In this document: positions 8,690-17,518 of the stretch, piece after piece
Position numbering within the stretch: the stretch's first letter is position 1
Layout of the letters: every line of letters begins with the position of its first letter
Origin: WQXF01 sp031552825
Lineage (GTDB): Bacteria; Bacillota; Clostridia; Christensenellales; Aristaeellaceae
Direction: 5' to 3'
DNA length: 64,000 nucleotides
Assembly (NCBI GenBank): GCA_031552825.1
Contig: JAVBMD010000004.1
Coordinates: 1 to 64,000 of the forward strand
Notes under the pieces: generated by a model
Database searches by the model: none
What the model was told of the DNA's origin: nothing
What the model saw: only the letters and a program-made list of their open reading frames with translations
Made by a program: the position numbers and the translations under genes

Positions 8690-9751
8690 TTACTTGAAGT
8701 ACTGGGCGGCGACCTCATCCATCGTCAGCCAATAGGTGATGGCATCGCCCGGGGCCATGGCGGCGGCCATATCCTTGTACTCGTTCATGTTGTCGTAGTT
8801 GAACCACACCTTGGACTCCAGCAGGATGGAGTGGATGGCGGCATCGTTATAGATGTCGTCCTTGAGCTCCTTGCCCTTGAGGATGTTCAGGCCGAAGTTC
8901 AGCGCACTGGCGCCAACGCCCGGAGGATTGGAGAGCACCATGAAGTCCATCTTCCGCTCGTCCTTGTTGAGCTCGATCATGCGCTGCATCCACTCACCGG
9001 TGTCGTTGAAGCCCATAAATTTGGGATAGGGCTTGCCGGTGGCGTCGAAGGCGGCGAGGGCAGCTTCGGCACACTGGGAAACCAGCACGCCGTCGAACTC
9101 CTTGCCGGAGTTGAGGATCTCGGTCATTACCTGGGTGGCCAGCGCGGCGTCCCAGTTGTGGTTGCCGGTGGCGACCACTTCCAGCCCGGCTTCTTCGATG
9201 GCCTTTTGGAAGCCGTTTTGACGGTCGGTGTTCGCGGAGTTGCCGTCCAGCGCCGCCATCATGACCACCTTGGCGCCCTTGCCCAGCACTTCGCCAGCGT
9301 AGCTGCCGGTCTTGTAGCCGAGGTAGTACTGGTCGGTGGCGATGTTGAGAATGTTCACGTCGGGAGAAGTGTAGATGCAGTCGGCGTTGATGTAGAGAAT
9401 GCCGGCTTCCTGCGCCTTCTCGATGATGGGATCCATGCCGGTGGGGGCGACGGGGTTGACGAGGATGATGTCGTAGCCTTCGTTGATGCTGTTCTGGATC
9501 TGCTGCGCCTCGGTGGCGGCATCCCAGTTGGAGACGAAGGACGCGTAGCTCACGTTGAAGCCGTTCTCGGCGGCAGCCTTGGCGGCCTCCTGAATGTCGG
9601 CCTCATAGCGCACGCGATAGGGGTTGCCCTCGATCACCGCGTTGTGGGAAGCCAAGCGAATGTCCTTGGGGGCATCGCTGGCGCTGCCGACCCCGGCGAA
9701 CAGGGATGCGGACAGGGTAAGAACGACCAGAACAACCAGTAAACGCCTCAT
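8690..9751 (-). CDS. Periplasmic-type sugar-binding protein of ABC transporter
   Basis: A 353-residue type-1 periplasmic binding protein (Peripla_BP_4, ribose/xylose-like). A Sec signal peptide (MRRLLVVLVVLTLSASLFAG, then VGSASD) opens the protein, but no lipobox cysteine is visible, which is unusual for a Gram-positive binding protein. The mature part shows the hinge and pocket pattern of the family, for example NPVAPTGMDPIIEKA near residue 105 and GNHNWDAA in the second lobe. The start at 9751 has GGGAGAG upstream. It is the first gene of the importer operon and probably determines its specificity. An inverted repeat at 9844-9872 lies in its upstream region. Confidence 0.88.
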   Translation of the reverse strand: MRRLLVVLVVLTLSASLFAGVGSASDAPKDIRLASHNAVIEGNPYRVRYEADIQEAAKAAAENGFNVSYASFVSNWDAATEAQQIQNSINEGYDIILVNPVAPTGMDPIIEKAQEAGILYINADCIYTSPDVNILNIATDQYYLGYKTGSYAGEVLGKGAKVVMMAALDGNSANTDRQNGFQKAIEEAGLEVVATGNHNWDAALATQVMTEILNSGKEFDGVLVSQCAEAALAAFDATGKPYPKFMGFNDTGEWMQRMIELNKDERKMDFMVLSNPPGVGASALNFGLNILKGKELKDDIYNDAAIHSILLESKVWFNYDNMNEYKDMAAAMAPGDAITYWLTMDEVAAQYFK

Positions 9752-9843
9752 AACAACTCTCCCTTTCTCTTTGCCGATATTTTGACAAGGCATTCCGCGC
9801 CTTGTACACCCACGTTTTCTATTACTCACACTTTATCACATTT

Positions 9844-9872
9844 TTGATCGTAAGGGAATACAAAACGATCAA
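9844..9872. promoter_or_regulatory. Inverted repeat, candidate operator of the sugar ABC operon
   Basis: TTGATCGT (9844-9851) and ACGATCAA (9865-9872) form a perfect 8-bp inverted repeat with a 13-nt spacer. It lies about 93 bases upstream of the binding-protein start, in AT-rich DNA where the promoter should be. The symmetry suggests a dimeric regulator; which one cannot be told. The DeoR regulator at 15.5-16.2 kb is one candidate. Confidence 0.5.
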
Positions 9873-9919
9873 CTTTTTGTTTCAGTTATATACAAACAGC
9901 GTATGCAGGACGCCGCCGT

Positions 9920-10864
9920 TTACGCCTCGGCGATCAGCTTTTCAAAATAGCGCTTGGCCAGCCGGATTTGGTTTTCGATATAGTCATTGTAGCCGCGCAC
10001 CATGCCATCCCGGAAGGGCATGTGGCAAAATTCGAAGTTGATATAGCCCTCATAGCCCTGCTTCTTAAGCGCGCGGATAAAAGCCGGATAGTTGGTGAGC
10101 ACTGGCTGGATGTGCGGATCGAAGGAAACCATCGTCAGTGAGCCGTCGGCAGCCTCGACGAATTCGGCGTTGGCGTGGGTTAGCATCTGCAGATTGCCCA
10201 CGTCGGCGACCGCCTTCTCCATATACGCGTCGGACTGCGTTTTCTCGTTCCAGCCGCAGCAGGGCGCATCCAGACAGCACTTGAGCCACGGCGAATCCAC
10301 CCAGCGGACGATATCCAGCATGTCCTGATAGGTCTCGATGATGGGGTGGTGGTTCTGCAGCGCCAGCACCACGCCAGCCTCCTCCGCCCACTTCACGCAC
10401 TCTTTGAGGCAGGTGACGATGCTTTGCCATAGCTCATACTCGCGCGCTTCATAATAGGTATGGTTGCGGGCGGTCACTTCGTAGCTGGCGATGCCGTTGT
10501 GCATGGTGATGCCGCGCCAAGCGGCGAACAGCCGCAGCACCGGCGCGCCCAGTTCCTTGGCCACGCGAATCTGTTCCTTCACCATGAGCAGCTCGTTTTC
10601 GATATGCTCCGGCACGATGGAGGCGAAGTTGTTGTTGGCCGCCACGGCGCACAGCTCTAGGCCGCTTTTCTCGATATACGCGCGAATTTCGCGGCAGCGC
10701 TTGGCGTCCAGATCCAGCGGCGAGGCGTGCGGCCGCTTTAAATCCAGCTCAACGCCCTCGTAGCCAAACTTTTTCGCGGTATCGACAAACTCCTCTACCG
10801 TCAGCGCGGGGCGATCATTGAACCAGGTACCGGAACAAGAGATCGAATATAAACCGACTTTCAT
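9920..10864 (-). CDS. Sugar phosphate isomerase/epimerase (TIM barrel, AP endonuclease 2 fold)
   Basis: A 314-residue xylose-isomerase-like TIM-barrel protein. Metal-ligand positions are suggested by GVELDLKRPHA near residue 35, VLALQNHHPI near residue 165, CCLDAPCCGW near residue 205, THANAEF near residue 235 and the terminal INFEFCHMPF near residue 285. The start at 10864 is preceded by AAGGAGA. These proteins typically isomerise or epimerise keto sugars or inositols; the substrate is not predictable here. It lies between the Gld-like module and the sugar importer, 25 nt after the DUF4340 gene, so it may be cotranscribed with either. Two paralogues lie at 20.9-22.7 kb. Confidence 0.8.
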   Translation of the reverse strand: MKVGLYSISCSGTWFNDRPALTVEEFVDTAKKFGYEGVELDLKRPHASPLDLDAKRCREIRAYIEKSGLELCAVAANNNFASIVPEHIENELLMVKEQIRVAKELGAPVLRLFAAWRGITMHNGIASYEVTARNHTYYEAREYELWQSIVTCLKECVKWAEEAGVVLALQNHHPIIETYQDMLDIVRWVDSPWLKCCLDAPCCGWNEKTQSDAYMEKAVADVGNLQMLTHANAEFVEAADGSLTMVSFDPHIQPVLTNYPAFIRALKKQGYEGYINFEFCHMPFRDGMVRGYNDYIENQIRLAKRYFEKLIAEA

Positions 10865-10889
10865 TGTGATTTCTCCTTTTCTGTTCGTG

Positions 10890-12308
10890 CTACCAGTTTT
10901 CATCAATGGGTTCCCCGGCCATCAACCGCTCGCAACCCTCCAATGCTCGCGCGATAAACGAATCCTTCATCGCGAATTCACACGTGCCGTTGATCCACAC
11001 ATTTGCCCGGCGCACCTGACCGGGATACAGGGTCAGCACATCGGGCGCTTTGCCCGCAACGGCGTATTCATAGGTGATGGTGAGCAGCGCTTCGCCCTGC
11101 GGATTCTCCTGCGCGCCGAGGTAGGTTCCATCGTGCGCGGCGCTGGTCAGCAGCCGGAAAAGGGAGCGGAACAATTGCGGATCGAGTACGGATTCCCCGC
11201 AGGCGATCACTGGGTTTTTTGTGTCGACATTGTCCACCGTAAAGCGGTATCGTTGCCCTGCGCCCTCGACCGTGACCGCGGAAATATCCATCAGCATCGG
11301 CGTGCGGAACCAGCGCAGGGGAAGCTTATCGAATTGGACATCCATAAAGCGCTGCCGCCCGATCCGGTACACGGTGCCGCTGCCCGCCAGCGTGGCGTAG
11401 AAGTCATCGTCGCCCTTGCGCACCAATTGCAGCACGCAATGCTCCAACTGGGCATTGGGGCCGTTAAGCTGGTCGTATGCCACCGTCATCCAAGGGGCGG
11501 CAAAGCCTAGCGCCGCCACCTGTTCCTCGGTCAGGCTATAGCCCACAACCTCGCGCGCCGGGATGCCAAAGAGCGAGCCGAAAATTTCTACGCCGTAGGT
11601 CTGGTCGAGCTGGTACACGCCCGCTCCCCGCACGATATGCGTCGCCGTGCCGAAGGAGAGCGCATCCAGCCGCACCTGCGCGTTGCCGCCCGCCGTTGCT
11701 TGAATGGTCACCGGCGCCGCCAATTCCCCGCCCGCAAAGGAGATATCGCGAATCGCCGAGAGCGGGCTGGACACCGCCAGCGCCGGGGTAACCTGCTTCG
11801 CGATCACCTGCGTCTTGGGCCGCAAAAAAGGTTCCACCATGGCCTGCTCCATCAGGTAGACGCCGGGGAATCCCTCGGCGGCCGCGTAATAATTACCGGA
11901 AATCGGCTCCTGCCCGCCGATGGTCAAGCGCAACGGCGTACCCTTGAAAAACGCGAGGCTCACAGTGGCAGCCGGTTGTTCCAAGCCATATTGCTCCGGC
12001 GGCGCGTCCTCCACTCGCCGGATTGCCGATAACTGGCCGCACGCTGACATGAAGCTGATAAAAGCATCTAAATCGGCAATGTCGCCGGGGATATCGTCGA
12101 GTACGTAGCCGTCGCCTTCATAATAATAACGATAGGAACCGGTAGCGTTTTCCACCTGAACGGACTGAATCGCCACCGGCTCCGCGGCGGTAAATACGAT
12201 GCCCTCAGACGCCGGTACCGCCGGATGCAGCAGCAGCCAAGCGAACACCGCCGCCAGCGCCAGCACCACGCCGCCGGTTATCAGTACGCTCCGCAGCAGC
12301 GTTTTCAT
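10890..12308 (-). CDS. DUF4340 domain protein, subunit of Gld-like ABC module
   Basis: A 472-residue protein with an N-terminal membrane anchor (SVLITGGVVLALAAVFAWLLL) and a large external part matching the DUF4340 pattern, in which short beta-rich units recur (for example YRYYYEGDGYVLDDIPGDIA and DKLPLRWFRTPMLMDIS). DUF4340 proteins are regularly encoded after GldG-like proteins. The ATG at 12308 overlaps the TGA of the GldG-like gene by one base (TGATG), so the two are translationally coupled. The function of these modules outside gliding bacteria is unknown; an export or envelope role is inferred. Confidence 0.75.
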   Translation of the reverse strand: MKTLLRSVLITGGVVLALAAVFAWLLLHPAVPASEGIVFTAAEPVAIQSVQVENATGSYRYYYEGDGYVLDDIPGDIADLDAFISFMSACGQLSAIRRVEDAPPEQYGLEQPAATVSLAFFKGTPLRLTIGGQEPISGNYYAAAEGFPGVYLMEQAMVEPFLRPKTQVIAKQVTPALAVSSPLSAIRDISFAGGELAAPVTIQATAGGNAQVRLDALSFGTATHIVRGAGVYQLDQTYGVEIFGSLFGIPAREVVGYSLTEEQVAALGFAAPWMTVAYDQLNGPNAQLEHCVLQLVRKGDDDFYATLAGSGTVYRIGRQRFMDVQFDKLPLRWFRTPMLMDISAVTVEGAGQRYRFTVDNVDTKNPVIACGESVLDPQLFRSLFRLLTSAAHDGTYLGAQENPQGEALLTITYEYAVAGKAPDVLTLYPGQVRRANVWINGTCEFAMKDSFIARALEGCERLMAGEPIDENW

Positions 12309-13759
12309 CACTTATACCTCCGCAGGAGCCATACGGCCACCCCGGCCAGCAGGATCAGCAGCGGCAGCGCGATGGCAAGCAGCACGCCCAAGGTCGTTGC
12401 TTGTGCGCTGCTGATGCCCAGCACCTTGCCGGAAAGCGACTTGGGCGCGATGGTTATCCCAGCCTCTTGCCCCAACAGGTCGCCCAGCAGGTTTAGCAGG
12501 TACTCGCTGTTGGTCAGCGAGGCGTTTTGCAGGGCGATGGTATCGAAGATGCCGACCGAGGCCGACGCGACGACGAAAGAGCGAGGCGCAGTGCCGTCGG
12601 CGTTCTTCGCATTGTAGCTGGATAGCGCCATCGCGGGCGATGCGCCCAACGGTACGCTGTCCGCCGAAAAGTTTTCTCCCGTGCTGGCCGGGCGCACGCC
12701 CGAGGTCTCGCCGAAGGAGAGCAGCGGCTCCACGTAGTACCCGTCTTTGGCGGAATACAGCAGCCGCATCGGGCGGGACAGCGGCATCAGAAAGGGCGTG
12801 TTGGCATCGCGCAGCATGCCCGCGTAGCGTTCTTCCGCGTAGCTTGCCATCGGGTAAAACGGCTGATACTGATAGGTGCGCTCCGCCTTGGTTTCAAACA
12901 CCGCGCCGCTTGTAAAGGCAATGCCCCACTCCGACAGGAAGGCCTCTAGGTTGGGCAATTCGGGCTGCGAAGCGCTGGCGGCATAGAACAGGGTGCGCCC
13001 ATACTGTCCGCCGTTGTATAGAAATGCCTCCAGCTTGCGCAGCACGTCCTCGGATAGATCGGCGGTAGGCGCAAGCAGCAGCGCGCCGTCGTACCCTTCC
13101 AGCGAGTCGGTGGTCAGGTTTACCGAAGATAATTGGTAATTGTTGTCCGACAGCAGGGCGGTGAATAGCTTGGATTCGACGACGCCGTTGCCGGTGAGCA
13201 CCGCCAACTTTATCAAGCGCTCGCTGGTAACGTTCAGTATCGCGGAGGTAAGCGCCTCCTCGGCGCGCGAGGATTCGATGGCTAGGCTGCCGCTGGCCGT
13301 GTAGGCATAGTGGAATAGATTGTTCACCGAAACGTGCTTCACGCGCTTGCCGCTGCGCACAATCAAATCGCCGTTGGCCAGCGCAAGATCCGGAAAACCG
13401 GCGGCAAACGAGGGATTGGAAGCGTAATCGACGAAGGTAAGCGCCACCTGCTCGCTCAAGCGCGGATATTGCTGAATAACCCGCTTGGCTTGGTTCAGAT
13501 AGCTAGAGCTGCCGAAAGCGTCCTCGGGCGAGAGCACGAAGATCTCCACCGGTTGCTTGAGGCCGGAGAGCAGCGCCGCCGTATCGGCGCCGATCTCGTA
13601 GGCGGCGTTTTGGGTCAGATCGGCGTACAGCGCGTAACGGTTGGTCAGCATCAGCGCGATCCCATTGAGCAACAGCGTTCCCGCGATCAGCAGCGCCACC
13701 AGCGCCGCAAAGAGCGCATTGATCTTAAACGATTGCCGGAGTCGGAAGGTCTTCTTCAT
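12308..13759 (-). CDS. GldG-like ABC-type auxiliary transport protein
   Basis: A 483-residue protein with one N-terminal transmembrane helix (FAALVALLIAGTLLLNGIALML), a long external domain of the GldG / ABC_transp_aux type and a C-terminal helix (LGVLLAIALPLLILLAGVAVWLLRRYK). The external domain begins with a thioredoxin-like part (PVEIFVLSPEDAFGSSSYLNQA). It is the third gene of an ATPase-permease-GldG-DUF4340 operon. GGAGGG lies ahead of the start, just behind the permease stop. The name comes from Bacteroidetes gliding, but gliding is not implied here. Confidence 0.78.
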   Translation of the reverse strand: MKKTFRLRQSFKINALFAALVALLIAGTLLLNGIALMLTNRYALYADLTQNAAYEIGADTAALLSGLKQPVEIFVLSPEDAFGSSSYLNQAKRVIQQYPRLSEQVALTFVDYASNPSFAAGFPDLALANGDLIVRSGKRVKHVSVNNLFHYAYTASGSLAIESSRAEEALTSAILNVTSERLIKLAVLTGNGVVESKLFTALLSDNNYQLSSVNLTTDSLEGYDGALLLAPTADLSEDVLRKLEAFLYNGGQYGRTLFYAASASQPELPNLEAFLSEWGIAFTSGAVFETKAERTYQYQPFYPMASYAEERYAGMLRDANTPFLMPLSRPMRLLYSAKDGYYVEPLLSFGETSGVRPASTGENFSADSVPLGASPAMALSSYNAKNADGTAPRSFVVASASVGIFDTIALQNASLTNSEYLLNLLGDLLGQEAGITIAPKSLSGKVLGISSAQATTLGVLLAIALPLLILLAGVAVWLLRRYK

Positions 13760-13771
13760 TTTATCGCCCTC

Positions 13772-14476
13772 CTACAGCCAACGCCGCCGCTCCAGCGCGA
13801 CGACGGTGAGCGCCAGAAACAGCCCGGCGGCACTGATAAAGAAGCAGAGCGACGAAGCATCGACCACGCCGATGGTAAAACCCTTGTAGCGGTCGTTAAA
13901 CGATAGCATCGAAAACATCGCGCGCAACGCGGGATGCTTGACCACATAATACAGCGCGTCGGCCAACGTAAGAAACAGGCTGACGCTGAAGCCGCCTACC
14001 GCCGCCATCACTTGGCTTTCGGTAAAGGAGGAGACGAACAAGGAAATCGCGATCAACGCTGCGCCCAGCAGAAACAGCCCGATAAAGTTGCCGATCACCA
14101 CCGGCCAATCCGGCTGTGCGTAGCACTGGATCACCAACGCCATCACCAAAGTGCCGGAGATAGCCGCCAGATACACCAGCAATGCGGCGGCATACTTGCT
14201 CAGCACGATGCCCAACCGCGATACCGGCGCGGTCAGCAGGGTTTGCTCGGTCTTGGCGCGCCGCTCCTCGCTGAGCAGGCGCATCGTGAGCACCGGCACC
14301 AGAAACATCGCCACCGGAAACAGCATGGCGAACAGCGTGGAGGTGTCCGTGGTGTTGCCGTAAAGGTTGTAGGTAAAAAAGTAATACGCGGTAAAGAAGT
14401 ACATCACCGCGACGATCACATACCCCAGCGGCGTCAAAAAGTAAGCGCGGAGCTCGCGTTTAAAAATTGCTTTCAC
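13772..14476 (-). CDS. ABC-2 type permease (GldF-like)
   Basis: A 234-residue membrane protein with about six hydrophobic segments. It opens with the cytoplasmic AIFKRELRAYFLTPLGYVI typical of ABC-2 permeases of the NosY/GldF kind and contains MRLLSEERRAKTEQTLLTAP, the conserved cytoplasmic elbow. The start is the GTG at 14476, overlapping the ATPase stop by four bases (GTGA); in-frame codons further upstream only cover the ATPase gene. It forms the membrane channel for the ATPase encoded directly upstream. Confidence 0.85.
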   Translation of the reverse strand: MKAIFKRELRAYFLTPLGYVIVAVMYFFTAYYFFTYNLYGNTTDTSTLFAMLFPVAMFLVPVLTMRLLSEERRAKTEQTLLTAPVSRLGIVLSKYAAALLVYLAAISGTLVMALVIQCYAQPDWPVVIGNFIGLFLLGAALIAISLFVSSFTESQVMAAVGGFSVSLFLTLADALYYVVKHPALRAMFSMLSFNDRYKGFTIGVVDASSLCFFISAAGLFLALTVVALERRRWL

Positions 14477-15441
14477 GGCGCTTCCCCCTCTCCGGCGGTA
14501 TCGCCCCGCATGCCGCCGACCTCTAGGCTGAGGAACGCCTCTTCCAAAGAAATATCGCTGTGATGCATGCCCAGCAGCGGCAGATTTGCCGCCGCCAGCG
14601 CCTGGAACACCGGCACCCGAATATCGTCGCCAGCCGTGCTTTCTAGCGTAAAATCCCACGCGCCGGGCTCGTTTTGCGCCAGCGCTTCAATGTTATCCAG
14701 CGCGGGAATCCGGCGGAGCGCCGCCGTGATCTCCTCCAAGCCGCCTTGCACGCGCGCATGCACGCGGTTGCCCGCGGCAAGATGGCCTAGCATTTCCTCC
14801 ATTGCGCAATCGGCGATCACGCGCCCTTTTTTGAGCATGATGATGCGGCTGCACACCGCCTGAATTTCTGTGAGTATGTGGGAAGACACGATCACCGTGC
14901 TGCGCTGCCCCGCGTCCTTTATCAGCTGGCGGATTTCGATCAGCTGCGAGGGATCCAGCCCCACGGTGGGTTCGTCCAGAATGATGACCTTGGGATTGCC
15001 CGCCAGCGCTTGGGCAAAGCCAAGCCGCTGCCGGTATCCCTTGGACAGGTTGCGGATCATCCGCCCCTGCATGCCGCTCAGCCCCACCAGATCGCAGAGA
15101 TCGGCGATGTGCTTTGCGCGGCCCGATGCGACGCCCTTTAGGCCGCAGATAAAGTCCAGATGTTCGCCCACTTTCATCTCGGGATAAAAGGCGGGCTGCT
15201 CCGGCAAATAGCCGGTGATTTGCTTTATGCGGCGCGCTTGGGTCGCGATGTCGTATCCGCCGATGGTCGCCGTGCCGCCGGTGGCGCTGATGTACCCGGT
15301 CAAAATGTTCATGATGGTGGATTTACCGGCGCCGTTGAGCCCCAGCAACCCCACCACCTGACCTTCCTCAATGGTAAAGCTGGCATCCCGCAGCGCCAGC
15401 TTATCCCCATATTGCTTTGTCAGACCCCGTGCGCAAATCAG
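14473..15441 (-). CDS. ABC transporter ATPase (GldA/CcmA-like), non-ATG start
   Basis: About 322 residues, one ABC domain: Walker A LGLNGAGKST, Q-loop region TGYLPEQPAFYPEMKV, signature LSKGYRQRLGFAQAL and Walker B VIILDEPTVGLDPSQ, then a C-terminal domain of the GldA type. The first ATG in frame lies inside Walker A, so the real start must be upstream. The missing N terminus (ARGLTKQYGDKLALRDASF) is present in frame but has no ATG, GTG or TTG. A CTG at 15441, 6 nt after GGAGGAGGG, or an ATT at 15438 are the only plausible starts. It is the first gene of the Gld-like operon, 54 nt behind the DeoR gene. Confidence 0.8.
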   Translation of the reverse strand: MICARGLTKQYGDKLALRDASFTIEEGQVVGLLGLNGAGKSTIMNILTGYISATGGTATIGGYDIATQARRIKQITGYLPEQPAFYPEMKVGEHLDFICGLKGVASGRAKHIADLCDLVGLSGMQGRMIRNLSKGYRQRLGFAQALAGNPKVIILDEPTVGLDPSQLIEIRQLIKDAGQRSTVIVSSHILTEIQAVCSRIIMLKKGRVIADCAMEEMLGHLAAGNRVHARVQGGLEEITAALRRIPALDNIEALAQNEPGAWDFTLESTAGDDIRVPVFQALAAANLPLLGMHHSDISLEEAFLSLEVGGMRGDTAGEGEAP

Positions 15442-15495
15442 ATAGAACCCTCCTCCCGGTAGGCGTCCGCAAGGGCGGTTTTTTATCGGCGGATA

Positions 15496-16236
15496 TCAAA
15501 CAAATTCGATTCCCTGATAGGCGGGTACGCCGCTGGCTTCGTTGCACAGCACCAAATCAAATTCATCCAACGCCGTAAACTTGACGAAGGAGGTCTTTTG
15601 AAACTTGCTGCCGTCTAGCAGCAGATAATTGCGGTCGCTGCTCTCCATCGCCAGCTTTTTCATGATTAAACTATCGATGTTGGTGACGAAGCTCATGTTC
15701 TGCTCCAACACCACGCCGGTGCAACCGAAAAAGGCGGCGTCAAAGTGATACCGGCGAAGTTGCTCCTGCGCTTCGGGGCCGACGTTCATTTCGTAGTGGG
15801 GCATGTATTGGCCGCCGATAATGTGGATGCGAGCCACCGGATTGACCAGCTTGCGCAACACCAGCTGGTTGTAAGTGACGATGGTGACGTTCATGCCGCC
15901 CAGAAACTCCATCATCGAAGCGACGCTGGTGCCGCCGTCCAGAAAGATGCACTCGCCCGGGCGCACCAACTCGCACGCCCGCTTGGCAACCAGCCGCTTG
16001 GCATCGGAATTGATGGCGGTTTTCACCTGCATGGTCATTTCCACGCTGTCCAAATAATTCTCCAGCGCGGCGCCGCCGGGGATTCGCTTTAGCTTGCCAG
16101 CGCTCTCCAGCTTCTCCAGATCCCTGCGCACCGTCACCTCGGAGGCGTCCAATTCCGCCGAGATCTCCTTGAGGCTGATGATGCTCTTTTCGTTGAGCAT
16201 TCTCATGATAAACATTCTGCGCTCGGTTGCCAGCAT
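15496..16236 (-). CDS. DeoR-family transcriptional regulator
   Basis: A 246-residue DeoR/GlpR-type repressor. The N-terminal helix-turn-helix is clear (ISLKEISAELDASEVTVRRDLEKLE, residues about 20-45), followed by the DeoR sensor domain with LDGGTSVASMMEFL and VTYNQLVLRKL. Such regulators usually bind a sugar phosphate and repress carbohydrate genes. The start at 16236 (MLATERRMFI) fits the family and follows GGAG at 9 nt. It is divergent from a Gfo/Idh/MocA oxidoreductase gene, so it probably controls one or both flanking sugar clusters. Confidence 0.88.
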   Translation of the reverse strand: MLATERRMFIMRMLNEKSIISLKEISAELDASEVTVRRDLEKLESAGKLKRIPGGAALENYLDSVEMTMQVKTAINSDAKRLVAKRACELVRPGECIFLDGGTSVASMMEFLGGMNVTIVTYNQLVLRKLVNPVARIHIIGGQYMPHYEMNVGPEAQEQLRRYHFDAAFFGCTGVVLEQNMSFVTNIDSLIMKKLAMESSDRNYLLLDGSKFQKTSFVKFTALDEFDLVLCNEASGVPAYQGIEFV

Positions 16237-16282
16237 AACAACGACTCCAATTCTTATCGCTTCCCGCAGGTGCAGCTCATAG

Positions 16283-16311
16283 TTGCAAATTAATCTATCA
16301 TATTGTATCAT
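16283..16311 (+). promoter_or_regulatory. Promoter for the oxidoreductase gene, DeoR divergent region
   Basis: TTGCAA (16283-16288), a 17-nt spacer and TATCAT (16306-16311) lie 41 bases before the oxidoreductase start. TATCAT also occurs inside the spacer (16297-16302), a direct repeat that could be part of a DeoR operator. Confidence 0.55.
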
Positions 16312-16352
16312 AAACGTAAATAGCGAATCAACATGAAAGGGCGCGCCATCTT

Positions 16353-17429
16353 ATGAAAAAATTGAAGGTTGCCTTGCTGGGTACGGGATTCATCGCGAAG
16401 ATTCACTTGGAGAGCTATGCCCGTTTTGTGTCGAACGTGGAGATCGTTGCGATCTATGGCCGCAATACGGAGCACGCCAAGCAGATTGCGCGGGAGCACA
16501 ATATCCCCGCATGGTACGACGATATGGAGAAGCTGCTGGACGAGCAGGAGATCGACATGGTGGACATCTGCCTGCCCAATTACCTGCACCATGGCGCGTG
16601 TATGGCCGCCGCGAAGCGCGACAAGCACATCATCGTCGAAAAGCCGCTTGCCCTTACCCTTGAGGAGGCCGACGAGATGATCGCCGAGTGCAAGAAGCGC
16701 AATCTGAAGCTGATGTACGCCGAGGAGCTTTGCTTCGCGCCCAAGTACGAGCGCGTGCGCCAGCTGGTGGAGAGCGGCGCGGTCGGCCAAGTGTACATGC
16801 TCAAGCAATCGGAAAAGCACAGCGGTCCGCACAGCCCCTGGTTCTATAAAAAGGAGACCGCGGGCGGCGGCGTGATGATGGACATGGGCTGCCACGCGAT
16901 GGCTTGGTTTCGCTGGATGACCAAGAACGCAAAGATCAAGTCGGTGTATTCCGATATGAAAACCGTGCTGCACGACACCGATTGTGACGACAACACCGTC
17001 ACCATCATCGAGTTTGAGAACGGCGTAACCGCTGTGGCTGAGGATAGCTGGGCGCGCCATGGCGGCATGGACGACCGCATCGAGGTGTACGGCACCAAGG
17101 GCGTTTCCTACGCCGATCTGTTCCAAGGCAACTCTGCCCTCACCTACAGCACAGAGGGATATGATTACGCGGCCGAAAAGGCCGGGATCACCCAGGGCTG
17201 GACCTTCACCATGTACGACGAAGCCTTCAATCAAGGCTATCCGCAGGAGCTGACCCACTTCGCCGACTGCGTGCTCAATGACAAGCAGCCGCTGGTAACT
17301 GCCGAGGATGGCCGTGCCGTGCTGGAGATGATTTACGCCGCCTATGAAAGCGCCCGCACCGGGCAAAAGGTCGCGCTGCCCTTCTCCGCCAAGGTCAAGT
17401 ACCCCATCGAGCTGTGGCTCAAAAAGTAA
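16353..17429 (+). CDS. Gfo/Idh/MocA family oxidoreductase (1)
   Basis: A 358-residue NAD(P)-dependent sugar dehydrogenase of the Gfo/Idh/MocA family. The Rossmann motif VALLGTGFIAKIHL opens the protein, the cofactor-side EKP motif (IIVEKPLALT) is near residue 95, and the catalytic histidine region GGGVMMDMGCHAMAW is near residue 175. Substrates of this family are usually hydroxyl groups of sugars or inositols. It is transcribed alone, divergently from the DeoR gene, and closed by a terminator at 17439-17472. Two paralogues follow within 4 kb. Confidence 0.87.
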   Translation: MKKLKVALLGTGFIAKIHLESYARFVSNVEIVAIYGRNTEHAKQIAREHNIPAWYDDMEKLLDEQEIDMVDICLPNYLHHGACMAAAKRDKHIIVEKPLALTLEEADEMIAECKKRNLKLMYAEELCFAPKYERVRQLVESGAVGQVYMLKQSEKHSGPHSPWFYKKETAGGGVMMDMGCHAMAWFRWMTKNAKIKSVYSDMKTVLHDTDCDDNTVTIIEFENGVTAVAEDSWARHGGMDDRIEVYGTKGVSYADLFQGNSALTYSTEGYDYAAEKAGITQGWTFTMYDEAFNQGYPQELTHFADCVLNDKQPLVTAEDGRAVLEMIYAAYESARTGQKVALPFSAKVKYPIELWLKK

Positions 17430-17438
17430 GCGCCTGTA

Positions 17439-17472
17439 AACGGGTCGACGCCGCTGCGCCGGCCCGTTTTTT
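17439..17472 (+). terminator. Terminator after oxidoreductase 1
   Basis: A stem closed by ACGGG/CCCGT with an inner GC-rich hairpin is followed by TTTTTT at 17467-17472. Confidence 0.7.
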
Positions 17473-17518
17473 GATGCCGAGCGGGCGTGGCGGGTTGTCA
17501 CAATTTGCGAATTAGTGA

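Noticed and set aside
15462..15485. Hairpin with T run on the plus strand between the DeoR and ATPase genes
   Set aside because: CCGC/GCGG gives only a 4-bp stem, and no plus-strand gene precedes it; on the coding (minus) strand there is no U run.
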